A DNA stretch of 64,000 bases, from the NCBI GenBank assembly GCA_023974075.1, contig JAMFTG010000752.1, positions 1 to 64,000 on the forward strand, given 5' to 3'. Made by a program: the position numbers and the translations under genes. A model generated the notes under the pieces. That model saw nothing but the letters and a program-made list of their open reading frames with translations. It ran no database searches and was not told the DNA's origin. This document shows, piece by piece, positions 24,640 through 39,322 of this stretch. How positions within the stretch are numbered: the first letter of the stretch is position 1; each line of letters starts with the position of its first letter. Source of the DNA: Chaenocephalus aceratus. Lineage: Eukaryota; Chordata; Actinopteri; Perciformes; Channichthyidae.

Positions 24640-24800
24640 TGACCCCCCCCCCCCCCTCAGCCTGGACTCATTCTTTTGGACCTCTTTAATGTCAGAAACA
24701 CTGTCTTCTGAACCTGATCCCGCATAGGACTGATTTTGTATTACTGTTCAGAAGCAACACATGAGGAATAAAGCTTGTGGAAATGTGTCATCTCAGAGCA
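24640..24800 (+). terminator. ehmt1: ehmt1 3' UTR and poly(A) signal
   Basis: A C-rich run follows the TGA directly. A canonical AATAAA lies at 24767-24772, about 130 bases after the stop, so the 3' UTR could be very short. No better signal is seen before the cacna1b upstream region. Confidence 0.7.
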
Positions 24801-26290
24801 CATGTTGCTACTTATTTACAGACCTAATGACAGAAATACTGTCTGTGAGCGTGGATTCAACTAGCATTTTAAAAAAAGGTTTTAACAGTCATGAACTCTG
24901 AAAACTGCCAAGTGTTATACTGGGGGATTAATGAAGTAATGCACTGGTTTGATCGTCTGATCTCTTATGTAAACATGCTTTTTACGAAATGTCTAACTAG
25001 CAGTTAAACACATTTTTAAAGGATCTGTTTTATGAATGAATTCTAGTGGCCAATAGAAAGACGCTTCTGTCTTCACACAGCCCCAGCCTCAGTCGGGGGC
25101 TGGTGTCCTCTGAGTTGGCTTTGAGGAACAGAAACCCGATGACACTCGGTGTGAAGAAGTGTGTTGTCTTAAAAACTACTGAAACATATATTACACTAAT
25201 GGACTCGAACAAGGAACAACTTACTGACCCAAAGTACGCGATGTGTTTGTCAACATACTTTTAAATATAATAATTTTTCAGGTTACATTTTTTAATCCCT
25301 TTTCTCCTTTATTCTGGCCAAGGCAGGACAACGGCTCCAGACCAAAGGTCCTCTAAAGTACATGGACAGTGGTTTCCATATAGGCTGCTTCTGGCCGGAG
25401 TTAAAACATTGAAATATCAGAACCACATAACACTGATCCACCTAGCTGTCCAGTAAGGATGACAGAAATCATCAATAAACTATGTATGTCTTTTGTAACC
25501 CACAGGGGGTATTTGACAATCCAGTTCTAATAACCCCGGAGTCCCCATCAACTGAGTTACGAATAGCTTTACTGAATGATCTCTAATACACCCTAAAACA
25601 TATATATTGTATATAATATATAATAATTCCGTATGAGACAGTTAACAGTTTTATTTGACTAAACATACTTTTAACTGGTATTTAAAGCTTTATTGGTTGT
25701 TTACAGGCTTGCTCTTATTTTGGAAGTTATCGCGAAGGCTAATTGTTGCTAAAATGTGTGTAACTTGACCCGGTGTGGCACTCTCCTCCCTGTTGCTATG
25801 GAAACAGGGCCGGTCCAGGTGGAGCCTGACTGGCGTCTGTCGGTCACGTGGGGTCTCTGAAGGAGCAGTGCAGAAAGTAGTGTGTCTGCATCAGGTTAAC
25901 AACCTGTTCCCCGAGCCTTCTCCTCCGGTACCGGAGAAACAGAAAGTGATAATAACGGTGGCGCGCGGTGCTTCAGATTCAGTGTTCAACGCGAACATGA
26001 GAGGGGTCGCTGCGGAACACAAATGAGTATTTTATGGATGCTTTCTTCAAGGAATTATCCCGTTTCGTCGTGCTGACGGTTCGCGGTATTTTCTCAGCTG
26101 TTTAATCCGACTTTCTCCCCAGGCTTCAGGAGGAGCCTCTTGTAGCTTGGAGCTCGCGCGCTGACGCCAGCAGGTACGCGGTAGGACATGATGCATCTTG
26201 GAATCTGAGCAGCTGCACTTTATGCAACAATTCCGTGAGTGAGGTCATGGGCAGCAGCAGAGACTGAGTGAGGGTCGTTGTTTCCCGTTA
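24801..26290. other. ehmt1-cacna1b intergenic region
   Basis: This is unique-looking sequence between the ehmt1 poly(A) signal and the first cacna1b leader ATG. The left part is AT-rich. From about 25770 the sequence becomes richer in G, C and CpG and probably holds the cacna1b promoter and 5' UTR. No TATA box or start site can be fixed by eye, and no coding exon was recognised. Confidence 0.4.
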
Positions 26291-26359
26291 ATGTGTGACT
26301 TTGGTGCACGTGGGACCCGCAGCGAGAGGACCGGGGGGACGGGGCGCGCTGTGCTGTGA
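26291..26359 (+). promoter_or_regulatory. Upstream ORF in the presumed cacna1b 5' leader
   Basis: The ATG at 26291 opens 22 codons and ends at TGA 26357-26359. That stop overlaps the next ATG (26359-26361) as TGATG. The second ATG opens a frame that overlaps the cacna1b start out of frame. If the leader includes this segment, both would reduce or tune initiation at the main ATG. Transcription start is not known, so this is conditional. Confidence 0.35.
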
Positions 26360-26420
26360 TGCTCCATCTCATCCCGGGGGTCAGTTTTGGTTTCTCGAGC
26401 AACACCTGCTCCCTCCCACC

Positions 26421-28337
<1,917 letters not shown>

Positions 28338-29157
28338 TGAGTGTGTGTGTGTGTGTGCGTGCGTGCGAGATATAGATAAGACACTGCTCTGAGAGGACGC
28401 CTCCCTCTGATGTTCAGAGAGGGGGGTGACATCAGGACAGCTGGGGGAGGGCTGACTTGTATGCAAAGTCAGGTCTCTTGAATACCAAGTGTCCCTTAAC
28501 AGTTCAGCTTCTGAGTCTGAGATGAAGGGGTACATACAAATATAACTGAACTTGGGAAAACTAATGTCAATGTGTCCATTTGTGTGAAGAAAAGAGAACA
28601 GGAGTAGAGAATTAGAGGAGGCCAGTGTCGAGTGAGGGTGTTGTGTTGCTCCTCAGATCCAACTCAGCTGACTGTACGAACAGGTGATGCTTAGGGTGCA
28701 AATGAAAGGCCATTTTTTTAGAATGAGTGATTTTCGCAGAACGCCAGAGACACACGGTGATTTTCTGTGATTCGTTTTGCTAGGTAAACAACCCAACAGT
28801 ATTTAAAGTCCACAGCACTAACCTGTGGCATAATGCAGCAGCAATATTAACACCGAAACCTTATCTATATTGTTGAACATGAGTTCATCATCCCCGCTTA
28901 ATGCAGGAAAGCCAAAAGGAACACTGTTAATATTGGATGAACTGTTCAGTCCCATTGTTAATAATAAACTGAAACAGTTTTATAACCCTGTAAAGCAGAC
29001 GGGCAATGTGTGCTAACGCTGACCCTTCAGCAGAGGATTGTACCGTCTTCATATCAGCACCATTAAGCATCTGCATTTTGCTGCAGAAATGCAGAGCAGG
29101 CTCTTTTTTCATTGCAACATCTCAGATGTGCTGTGGAGGGAAAGCTGTGAGGGTTGG

Positions 29158-29184
29158 TGGGGCGGCGGGGGGGGGGGGGGGTAG
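29158..29184. repeat. Poly-G run
   Basis: GGGCGGC followed by about 16 consecutive G, just left of the minisatellite. A likely slippage and sequencing-error site. Confidence 0.9.
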
Positions 29185-29238
29185 TGACAGAGGATGCTGT
29201 TCCGCAACAGAGTCCCTGAACGCCTGCCGCTGCCTCCA

Positions 29239-29610
29239 GGGGACGGCAGGCTCTCAGGGGACGGCAGGCTCTCTGCCACCAGGGGACGGCAGGCTCTCAG
29301 GGGACGGCAGGCTCTCTGCCACCAGGGGACGGCAGGCTCTCAGGGGACGGCAGGCTCTCTGCCACCAGGGGACGGCAGGCTCTCAGGGGACGGCAGGCTC
29401 TCTGCCACCAGGGGACGGCAGGCTCTCAGGGGACGGCAGGCTCTCTGCCACCAGGGGACGCCACCAGGGGACGGCAGGCTCTCTGCCACCAGGGGACGGC
29501 AGGCTCTCTGCCACCAGGGGACGGCAGGCTCTCTGCCACCAGGCGACGGCAGGCTCTCTGCCACCAGGGGACGGCAGGCTCTCTGCCACCAGGGGACGGC
29601 AGGCTCACTG
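29239..29610. repeat. G-rich minisatellite, alternating 18- and 25-bp units
   Basis: Units GGGGACGGCAGGCTCTCA (18 bp) and a 25-bp form ending CTCTCTGCCACCA alternate as a 43-bp composite in the left part. The right part (from about 29470) is mostly 25-bp units. It gives open frames on both strands, which are artefacts. Confidence 0.95.
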
Positions 29611-32182
29611 CCAAAATGACACAGAGATGTATTCAGCTTCTATGGGGCATGTGATGGGAACCTCACTGCATAAACAGGGCTCCTCCAACTCCTGCAGCTC
29701 TCATCAAGTCCTTCCCCAAGTCCTTTATTAATCAGGCTATATTTATTTAAGCTTCCTTCTCTAATCACTTCGGACTGTCTCTAAAGAATGTTTCTGGTTG
29801 CTCTTCTCTGGCAGGCTTTGGGCTGAGCACTTGAATGTGCTCGAGCTGACACCTTTTTAAAAGTAAAAAGTCCAGGTTAGTTTGAATTAACATATCGTTC
29901 CTGAGTTAGCCCAAAGGTCCCTCTACCCAGAATCGTTCCATCTACTGGAGTGTCTTACCCTTCACTGTGGTCTGTTATCTCTGTTGAGATTGTGGTGTGA
30001 CTTTTATATTCTGGCTCCGGTGCTGTCGGTACCCTGAAAAGCTTCGACTGTACACAGTCAGATGAGGGGGAGAGCTGATTGGAGGAACTGAGCATCACAT
30101 TTGATTAATCACACAGCCCTTATGTGCAAGATGAAATGAACACCTAATAGAATATTCCCTTGGTGTGAGTTACAGTGGAAGGCTGAATTAAAAACAGTAG
30201 TCAGCTGTTTGTGTTAGTATGTGAGCTGTGTGGGTGCAGGTCTGATTGAATACGAGCTGAGCAGGCTGACATGATAACAATAATTGGGGGGAAGGTTTGG
30301 GAGAGGCCATTACAGCAGCAGTCTGCACTTCCTGTCAGAGCGTCACTGCAATGACTGGATGTTGGGCGGGAACATACTCAGATCGCTCATATAAAGAGCA
30401 CACATGCCGCCAGGGACACTTGGCCGTGCATGCACACACATGCCGACAAATCAATTCTCCATGATGAGGTCCATTTCCTGCAGGATGTGCTGTGTAGAAA
30501 CCACAACATTTAGGCATTAGCAATGACTCCCTGCATTCAGCTCGGTTGTATCCGTTTGTATTGTTGGCTTTGTGACCTGTTAATACATGGTTAGCTCAAC
30601 AGCCTTCATTGGTTGTGGATTCAACTCAATGTCATCATAACACACATTCTTAAATTAATTTATAATCTAATCTATTTACAAAAGTATAAAGGACTATATT
30701 TACATGTTTGTCCTTGAGGATGATATATGATCTGATATATGCTCATGTGAACTCTAATGACCAGATTGCAAAAGAAACAACCAGTGGGAACTTGGCTGTT
30801 GAGGACTTGAAGCATGTATTCACTGACATACTGTATATTCTGTAAACACACTGTACTGCTAATATGCACAACTACTGTATTATGCTGACTTTGTATTCGC
30901 CGTCACACACTCACACACTTTTGTTCTCTCTTTCTCACCCATACTCCTTAGCATTACACACACATTGCTATGCAAAACACACTTTAATTAAAAAAACACT
31001 CAAAAACAAAAGTCCTATGCTGGGCGAGCTGACATTGCCCTGTGTGTGTACTCCTCTCAACACAGACTCTTTATATTATTAATTATTACTGTGGCTGTAT
31101 TACTGTTGAGACATATCAGTGACTAACCGGAACAGATGATAACGGCCTTCTACATCTTTTATAGTAGGTCGCTTGTAATCCCTATGATGCTGATAACGTC
31201 CATCCAATAGACTCTTTACATCTGAAGGGAGGGTGTCTGAATAATGCGTAGTACTCATGCGTGAGGCCGTTCAGGGGCAGTCTCATTCTAACACCATTAC
31301 CATTTTGAACATGCCATCAATTGATCCGAGTACACTCTACACATGTGTTTGCTCTCAGGATATGGACCTGGGCCGTCTTTCATGAGCTGCTAATGAGATC
31401 ATGTGGAGGGGGGGTGCATGAACAGCAGAGGCTGATAGGTCCTGTAGGGCAGGCCCGACCGTACCATGTTTCAGTAAGATGTGGGGGTTGCTAATAAGAG
31501 CATATATCTGCCTCTCCCCATGCTCCCACCCAGATCAATAGTGTATTGAGCGGAGCGCAGAGGGAATAGAATCACTTCAGCTCTGCTCTCTATAGCTGGC
31601 TCTCAGCAGCGTCTTCCCACAGTACAGCCTCCCCCCACACACTGCCACACACACAGCTCAGGGTAGCACTTCTATGAAGGTAGATATGGTGCAAAATGCG
31701 AGAGCGTGTAAAAGCTGATGTGAGCACTTGCAGAAAAAAAAATCTGAGCTCGTGTGCATACATTTACACTTGTATAAAATATCCACGTAACTGTGAACCA
31801 AATTTGAAGTCACAGAAGAAAAAAAAAAGTGTTGTTGCTTGTAGAAAAAAAATGGACTTAGTGATGAAATGTTCACTTGCAGAAAAATACATATTTTTTA
31901 AATATATTTTCCATTACAACTGCAAATTGGTTATTACAACCTCTCAAATCAGCCATTACAACTTGACAAATCTGCTCTGTGGCAGTATAAATCGACGAAT
32001 CTGCGGTCTTGACTTTTGCTACACTTCTTGTGTCGCAAAAGTAATTTTCACCTGTAGATGTGGGAGGAGGGAGGGGGGTTGGAGCGAAGGGGCGGAGCTA
32101 TCAGAACGACGAGGCTCGTGTCAGTCACACAGTCACAGCCATAGTCACGTCGAACCGGATGACTGCGGGCAGTGCGGAGCTA

Positions 32183-32838
32183 ACGGCCCCTACACACGGC
32201 GGCGTGCGTTGCCGCTTGGCGGTGGGCGTGTTTTGAGCTTGGGGAGTCAACGCGAGCAGCCCGACCAACAACCAACCACATGAATGTCCCGCCCCGGACA
32301 TACAAAGCAAAGCATTCATGCTACATCCATGCTGGCTAAATATACTGTCTATGCTTGCTAGCTGTCCATTCAAACGGAATACACTGGATATAAACTCCCC
32401 AAACAAGCGAAAACCTACCAGTTTCCCCCACTGTCTCTGCCACCTCCCCCCATGCCTGGCTCCTCCGGTTTGTATCCCTGTATGTAAAGAGGGACTGGTC
32501 ATAGAGTACCGGGTGATTCCCTACCGCCACAATCATTTTCTCCTCCTTTTGTTGACATATGGGAAATAACTGCGGTCTGGCTCTCCCAACATACACCCGG
32601 TTTGATTGGCTAGTGCTTGTACTGTCAGATTTACATACGAGGGATTTGATTGGCTGACGCCTCCGTCGAGGCGGCAAAAGTAGAACATTGCTCTACTTTT
32701 GGAGCGAGCACCTCGAGAGAAGCTACGCTTTGCTCCCACAATGCAGTTCGGCGAATCGTGACGTCACCCCATTCAAAGTGAATGGGCAGAAGCGTTGAAG
32801 CGGCAACGCACGCCGCCGTGTGTAGGGGCCGTTACGGT
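32183..32838. mobile_element. MITE with ~35-bp terminal inverted repeats
   Basis: GGCCCCTACACACGGCGGCG and its reverse complement bound the element, continuing into GTGCGTTGCCGCTT. Comparison with the other arm (around 36665) shows the uninterrupted site GCTAACGGTCCGTG. An internal stretch (GAGCTTGGGGA, GACCAACAACCA, CATACAAAGC) is shared with 63026-63160. Confidence 0.8.
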
Positions 32839-33659
32839 TCGTGTCGCTACCAGTCCGCTGACATGGCGCGTCAATCAACGGTAAGTTTTGCCCATTACTT
32901 GCCCAGTATTACTTTGAATATTATTATTGTGATTGAGGATTAGATCCGCTTTGAAGACCACCGTTATATATCGTGCAGTTTAGCGACAAAATAACGCCAG
33001 TTAGCCAGCTAACGCTAGATTTGTTGAGTTTATGCTATTTTCTATTTAGCTAACGTCGAAGTAGTGTGTGTGAAATCAACCTCACAATAAGATATGTATA
33101 TTACAATTATTAATGTCATATTTCAAGATGATTACTTAGATATTACAATATGGTTGGTTGAGCTGGAGTTCATTATCGAGCTTACACGTTAACGTCACGG
33201 TCATCTGAAGAACGAACCCAAACCTTGTTGTTTTTATTAATTGCATTACCAAATGGGTATCAAATAAACAGTAAGCATTGGTAACACAACTTCCAAAGTT
33301 ACAGTAAAATAAAAAGGACCCTGACTCGGACAATACACAATCCAACATGTTCAACAGAAGATAATCAGTTATATTGTTTGTACACATGGTACTTTACATA
33401 TGTATCCGTTTGTTTAAGGTGTCCAGGTGATGCAGACAGGCTGGACCAGAGAGTGAGAGACAGAACTGGACTCCTCACAGCAGTGAACTTCAGCACAGGT
33501 ACAAAGACTCTTTTTTTAATACTGTACAAAGAATCAAGAAAGATATTGGTTTAAATAAATGAAGTATTGACTTGAATACACCGATATACACATTCCATTA
33601 AACAATACTAAATACTAGATCACCTACACATCAGTTAAGTTGAGGTTTTTTTTCCATGC

Positions 33660-34870
33660 AAAAGGTTACATTTAGATGTTAACAAGCAATGGGGTAGGGT
33701 GGTTTGTGAACTACCTCTCTGCAAGGTCCCAATGTGTTCATTTTGATGGACTGTCTTTTGAGTGGTTGAACATTGCTAATGGTGTTCCCCAAGGTTCTGT
33801 TTTAGGTCCACTTTTATTCTCCATCTACATCAACAGTTTAGGTGAAAATGTGGATGAAGCTACTTTACATTTTAATGCGGATGATACCGTGATGTGCTGT
33901 GCAGGTCCCTCCATTAAGGAGGCTGCTGTTAAATTACAGGCTGTTTTTAACATTATTCAGACTCAGCTCTCTGAACTAAAGCTTCTTTTAAATGTTGAGA
34001 AAACCAAGGTAATGCTCTTTTCTAAAGCTAAAAAGACACCAGAGCCTGTTTTAGATATTGTAACTACGCAAGGAATAAAACTTGAAGTGGTTACCTGTTA
34101 CAAATACCTTGGTATTTGGCTTGATGATTGTCTCACTTGTAAACTTCATGTCAATAACCTGCTTAGAAAGCTGAGGGTTAGGCTAGGTTTCTTCTACAGA
34201 AACAAGTCCTGCTTCTCGCTTGAGGCCAGGAAAAGGCTCTGTGACCTTTTGACCTGTGCTGGACTATGGGGATTTGTTGTATATGAATGCACCTGCCAAT
34301 TACCTGAGCAAATTGGATGCTGCGTATCACAGTGCTCTGAGATTTGTCACAAATTGTAAAGCGCTTACACATCACTGTACACTGTATACCAAGGCAGGTT
34401 TACCATCACTCTCTGTACGGAGGCTCAGTCATTGGTACACGTTTATTTATAAAGCTTTGTTGGGTAAACTCCCGTATTATATCTGCTCTCTGATAACAGA
34501 GAGTTGCAAGCAGCTATTGTCTGAGGTCACAGGATGTAGTCTTGTTAGATGTGCCAAGAGCAAGGACTGTCTTAGGTAAGACAGCTTTTATGTGCGCAGC
34601 TCCACTTGCTCGGAACAATCTTCAGCAAGAATTGAAACTGAGCAATCTCATTCCTCTGCATGTTTTTAAAGCTAGGCTAAATGAAATGCTTGCTGATACA
34701 ATGGGCACTTGTAAATGTCTATAACTATGTATCCTGTAAATATAATGTCCTTTATTGTTTTATGTTTCATGTGGAACCTATATGCTGCAGGTCTCCCTTG
34801 AAAAAGAGATCTATGATCTCAATGGGACCAATCTGGTTAAATAAAGGTTTGAAATGAAATGAAATGATGA
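33660..34870 (+). pseudogene. L2/CR1-like LINE 3' fragment
   Basis: Codes the reverse transcriptase C-terminal half: [20 protein letters not shown], then FNADDTVM (YADD has become NADD) and [10 protein letters not shown]. After a shift at about 34245, LDYGDLLYMNAPANYLSKLD follows. The 3' end is a GAAAT-type tail (34847-34868). It is the same subfamily as the copy at 59072-62360, oppositely oriented. 5'-truncated and dead. Confidence 0.88.
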
Positions 34871-36469
34871 TAATAAAATATATTTCAATGTTGATGAACT
34901 TCATACTGTTCATTCATAATCTGATTACAATTAAAAAATAATGATATCTACAGCCCCTAAACACACAAACACACCTCTTTCATAAATAACACACTTGTTC
35001 TGCAATAATATGTTTTATGTTTCCTGTCATTTTTGTTAGGAAAGGACATGCCTGAAAGACACGACATGTTCTCCTTCTCTGAGGGTCAAGAAGAACATCC
35101 AAGAGGAACATTAAGAGCTGATGTTATGAGATTTTAAGACCAGTACAGGACATTCACTAAGAAACTACTTTTATTGTGAAAAAAAAGATCTGTACACTGA
35201 ATATTTTTGTAGTCTACCAGGACCATCATTTGTTTGTGACGCTGCCTGCACCTCAGAGAAGGGGTGGTTATAGTCAGGCTTATAAAGTGTGGCGAAAAAA
35301 AACATAGTCAGCTGATGGGATGCAGCTATCTACACTCCATCAGCTGATTATTCCTATTTGCCTCACTTTATGAGCTTCACATCACTAGTGCCTTGTACCG
35401 CAGAGTTTGCAACGTCACAAATAAATGGGGCCAATCTTCAGTCAGATGTGAATGTGTAATCTAACATTTTCAGTAAGAATAATGGACAAAAGGAATGCAA
35501 ATACAAATACAATTTATTGAAATGTGAACCAAAAGTTAATCAAACATGTTTTAAATAAAAAGCACATATGGACAGAAGGTGTAACCCTATTAAATGTATA
35601 AGTAAACACATTTAGTCAAATAAAGTGACAGACTAGGCCTGTGCAGTTGGTATCAGCTTTGCCCAGCATGGGCTCCTCCATCAGGCCTGGTCCTCCTCGC
35701 TGAGGAAAGACCCTCAGTCCTCTCCAAACCAACAGACAGGACGTCCATCACACGGAGGTTTCTCCCTGAAGTCTCTTCAGCTCTCTGGACACCACGCTGT
35801 CTCAATCCGTCCACACTGAATATGAGAGGGGGGAAATGAAAATAATAAATGCTTTAGACAATAAGAAATATAAAGTTGACTGTTGAGTTGCTCAGTTTTT
35901 TTAGATTGTCAATACTATTACGGTATAACTAATATCTCAGGTTAAGAGGCACATTCAAATAAAGATTGGTCTTTAAATACATGTTGTCTTTTGAATTGTT
36001 TGTCTAAAGTCAAGGATCTAGAACTGGTACTTGTAGTTTTAATTATACAGTCTGGTTATTATGCTGTTTGGAGGAGGCCTCACAGGTAAGAGCACTAACT
36101 AGCTACCATCACATGTACCTTAGCTTGACTTAAATGTATTAAACGTATAATTAAGTGATATCAAAATATAAATAACTAATGTCATGCAAACATATTAATA
36201 TTTGCTTGATTCCAGAGTTGAATTTAGCACAATTGCATACACACGTTGAGGGATTTTAAGATTCTGAAGTCTTCATTCTAAATAGAAAATAGCATGGATA
36301 ATTTACAAAGGCATTAAAAACACAGCAGGAGCCCAAGACAATTATAAAACTTGTCATTATTTCAGTACAGTTCAATTTTTTTATTTTCATAAACGGTTAT
36401 CAATCGTTAGTGCCAAAGCAGTAGGCTATAATATATGAATTACTGCTGTAGACTACAACCACTACATGT
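34871..36469. other. Interior of the inverted-repeat element, no gene recognised
   Basis: Contains exon-like pieces with splice-type borders: TTTTGTTAG before 35040 on the + strand, and on the - strand a pyrimidine tract with ATTCAG before about 35822. Neither gives a long frame. A loose inverted pair around AGTCAGCTGATGG/CATCAGCTGATT lies at 35305-35350. Confidence 0.4.
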
Positions 36470-36712
36470 TTAGCTAGCATAAACTCAACAAAGCTAGCGT
36501 TAGCTGGCTAACTGACGTTATTTTGCCGCTAAACTGCACGATATAAAACGGTGGTCTTCAAAGCGGATTTAATCATCAATCACAATAATAATATTCAAAG
36601 TAATACTGGGCAAGTAATGGGCAAAATGTACCTACCATGTCAGCGGACTGGTAGCGACACGGACCGTTAGCCCCGCAGTCATCCGCTTCGACCTGACTGT
36701 GGCTGTGACCAG

Positions 36713-37335
36713 TGTTGCCAACTCCATAGTAAGGAAAGTAGCTATTGGCTGTCCGAAAAGTCGTCAGAAGTCGCTAAATGCCGTCATCGCCTAATTTGCA
36801 TATCATGTAATGGCGGCTGTAGGAGAGAGCATGGTAGAGGGGAGTACAAAAAACGTTCCCAACCCTTCAAGGATCAAAACTTGAAACCACCGGAGTTAAA
36901 TCCAGACGACAGTAGATCAGAAATGTCTATTCTGCAAGGTAAAATTACTTTTTTGCTTCCCCGTCTTAAGCAGAACATAACTCAGAATTTATTATAGTGT
37001 GAAAGTGAGTGAAGAAACATTTACATTTCACATTTAAATCCCGCTCAAAACCAGGACGGCTTGGCAGTTGGCGCATGCGAAATTCATTTGCAGTCTCGAC
37101 CTGGTCTCGACACGGGGGAGTGTGGTTGTCTCCTCTCTGCTCTGACTGCAGCAGCAGCAGCTCTGCTGCGGCCAGGCAGTTTCTGGCATTGTTTCTCGAT
37201 GTCAATCAATCAATTAATGTTTATTTATATAGCCCAATATCACAAATGTTACATTTGGAGAAACCTCAGGGAGAGCAGCAGAGGAGGGATCCCTCTCCCA
37301 GGATGGACAGACGTGCAATTGATGCCGTGTATAAA
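36713..37335. mobile_element. MITE-like start and dispersed repeat tail
   Basis: AGTGTTGCCAACTCCATAGT at 36710 is a common teleost MITE terminus abutting the inverted-repeat arm. From 37205 the TTTATTTATATAGCCC and GAGGGATCCCTCTCCCAGGA blocks are a dispersed retroposon tail that recurs inverted at about 14499-14545. Confidence 0.5.
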
Positions 37336-38970
37336 TTGAAAAGGACATAGGTAGTCCAAATGATGTGATGTCAGCCATAATCCTGCTGTCCCAATTTAAA
37401 GTTAGTTGACTGTACTTCTATCGTCAACTTACCAAGTTTGAACCTGGTGTAATGTTGAATGATAAGGGCCTCTGGTCTGGTATAACACTTATGAAGGCTG
37501 ATGCAAACTTTATAGACACATGTCGCTAACTGTCAGGTGGCATCAAGTGATTTTTTAGAATATAAAGGAATTTAAAGAGTACGTTTCTTGTATATTGTCA
37601 CTTAATGGTGCTGCTCCATAAATGTCTGTAACCTGGCGTTAGCCTGTGACCTGGTGTCCTTAGCTATTTTTAAACAACATGCCTTATTCGTTCAAACGGT
37701 GGGTGGTGTGAGAATTCCCATGAACTGTCACTTCAAATATCTTCTTGCACTATTTTTATTTTTATTATTTATTTACTTTAAATAGTTTGGTTGTTTTATG
37801 TCCTCTATATAGAGGACAATATTTTGCATTGTTGGAGGAGCTTGGCACTTAACATTTTCATTGCCATATCTACACTGTAGCATCTGTGCATATGACAATA
37901 AGTCCCTTAAACCCCTTGAAATCAATCTCTTACTATCAACATCTGAACTTACTGTTCAGACTTACTGTCTCTCCTGTCATAGTTATGGGATACATATTGG
38001 GGAGAGGTTTAAGGTAATTCCAGCCAAGCCTCAGAGAAGTCTTCACAGCCATGATTTCTATTTTTAGGTAAACGTGTTTCGTGTTGGAAGATAGAGATGA
38101 AACTAGGTGTTTAATAATGATAAGGGCCAGCTTGTGTATTTGCTGTGTGAATGCCTTGTGATAAACATTGATACAAAACCAGGGACTGCTGGTATAAACA
38201 GTGTGTGGAGCAGCTCAGTGCTGTAGACTGTGCACAGGCAGACACTGGCCGGGACGAGGAGTCCTACTGGAAGCATGGATATGCCTTCAGCTGACATACA
38301 TTGTATGAAATACGTAGATTTGTTTTGACCTAATAACTGATTTTATCCACTGAGATAATTTTTTTGAAGTTATAAAGAGATAGCAGAGATAAAGGGTTTA
38401 ACAGCATGGCTCAAAACACATTTTGAAAGCTAATATTCCCGTTCTTGACAACTTTATGATTGGTGAAATTTCACTCACCTTTTATTAAAACAATGTGAAG
38501 GCTTAAAGTTATGTGTGATAAAGGCATGGCTGCTTTGAGTGACAAGAGGGTGCCTTCACAGGGGACTGGCCGCTAGCTGCCTGTTAGACATCATCTAAGA
38601 AAATTGGAGTCAGTGATGACTTTTTGACAGAATTTGTCAATTGTGCCATTTTGTATGCACATGTTGAATGTATACATGCGTACGTGGTTAATTATACTAG
38701 AAGTCCCTTCAAAAAAACCTTCAACTTTCAAAACCTTCACTTCTGGCCCCTAAAAAACAAGATGGCAACAGCCGAAATGCCCAACTCAAATCTTCAAAAC
38801 AGTATTCCTTAAAACCAACCAGCCAAGATTCACTTCAATCAAGAATGAGTTCATTTTAGCAGACATTGAGTGTTATTGGACTGTTGGTTCCAGGTTTACC
38901 CTTCTTTGTATCACTTTGACATGGAGCAGATCCTTTTTTGTTTTTCATCAATGGTCAGCGAGACCATTAA

Positions 38971-39322
38971 AGGTGGGGTAGGTAAGTTTCAGAAACCGGC
39001 TCGAGATACACTTTTTGTTATATTCCATGGAATGCTCTTAACATCCCGATAGCAATGAATATCTGAAGTGCTTTGACAAAAAAATCCATAAAAAAATTTC
39101 ATCTGTAGAAGCCGTAATACTGTAAAAAGTACAGGCCTACCTGCCTTCTTGCCTGTCAGCCTCCCATCGGGGCACAAACTTATCTCGTGCCCTCATTGGT
39201 CATGTGCGCGTTCGTGTGTATTGGAGGAGGGGCTCTGTAAGGAAGTGGCAGATTTTCTCCGGTTGTGTATTTTCAAATTCTAGCGATCTCGAGCTGGTTT
39301 CTCAAACTTACCTACCCCACCT
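38971..39322. mobile_element. piggyBac-like MITE flanked by TTAA
   Basis: The ends AGGTGGGGTAGGTAAGTTTC and its mirrored GAAACTTACCTACCCCACCT-like right end (with TTTCTCAAACTT) lie between TTAA at 38967-38970 and TTAA at 39323-39326. The inverted repeats continue through GGCTCGAGAT. Noncoding. Confidence 0.85.

Larger units (their letters stand above)
32131..36712. mobile_element. Large inverted-repeat element with nested insertions
   Basis: Outer sequence 32131-32188 plus 32833-33035 is repeated in reverse complement at about 36470-36712 (for example GGATGACTGCGG, GTGTCGCTACCAGTCCGCTG, GCCCATTACTTGCCCAGTAT, TTAGCCAGCTAACGCTAG). Each arm has an ATG close to a GT donor-like site: 32864 with GTAAGT at 32881, and on the - strand ATGGTAGGTAC near 36640. 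The left arm is split by the MITE 32183-32838 and the interior carries a LINE at 33660-34870. No transposase was found. The class is unknown; an inverted duplication of non-transposon sequence is possible. Confidence 0.65.

Noticed and set aside
26295..26420. N-terminal extension of Cav2.2 in the same frame
   Set aside because: The open frame upstream begins with GTG, not ATG, and the channel family starts at MARF, which has the strong CCACCATGG context.
29006..29731. 241-codon frame over the G-rich minisatellite
   Set aside because: Frames on both strands are open because of the repeat. No conserved protein segment is seen.
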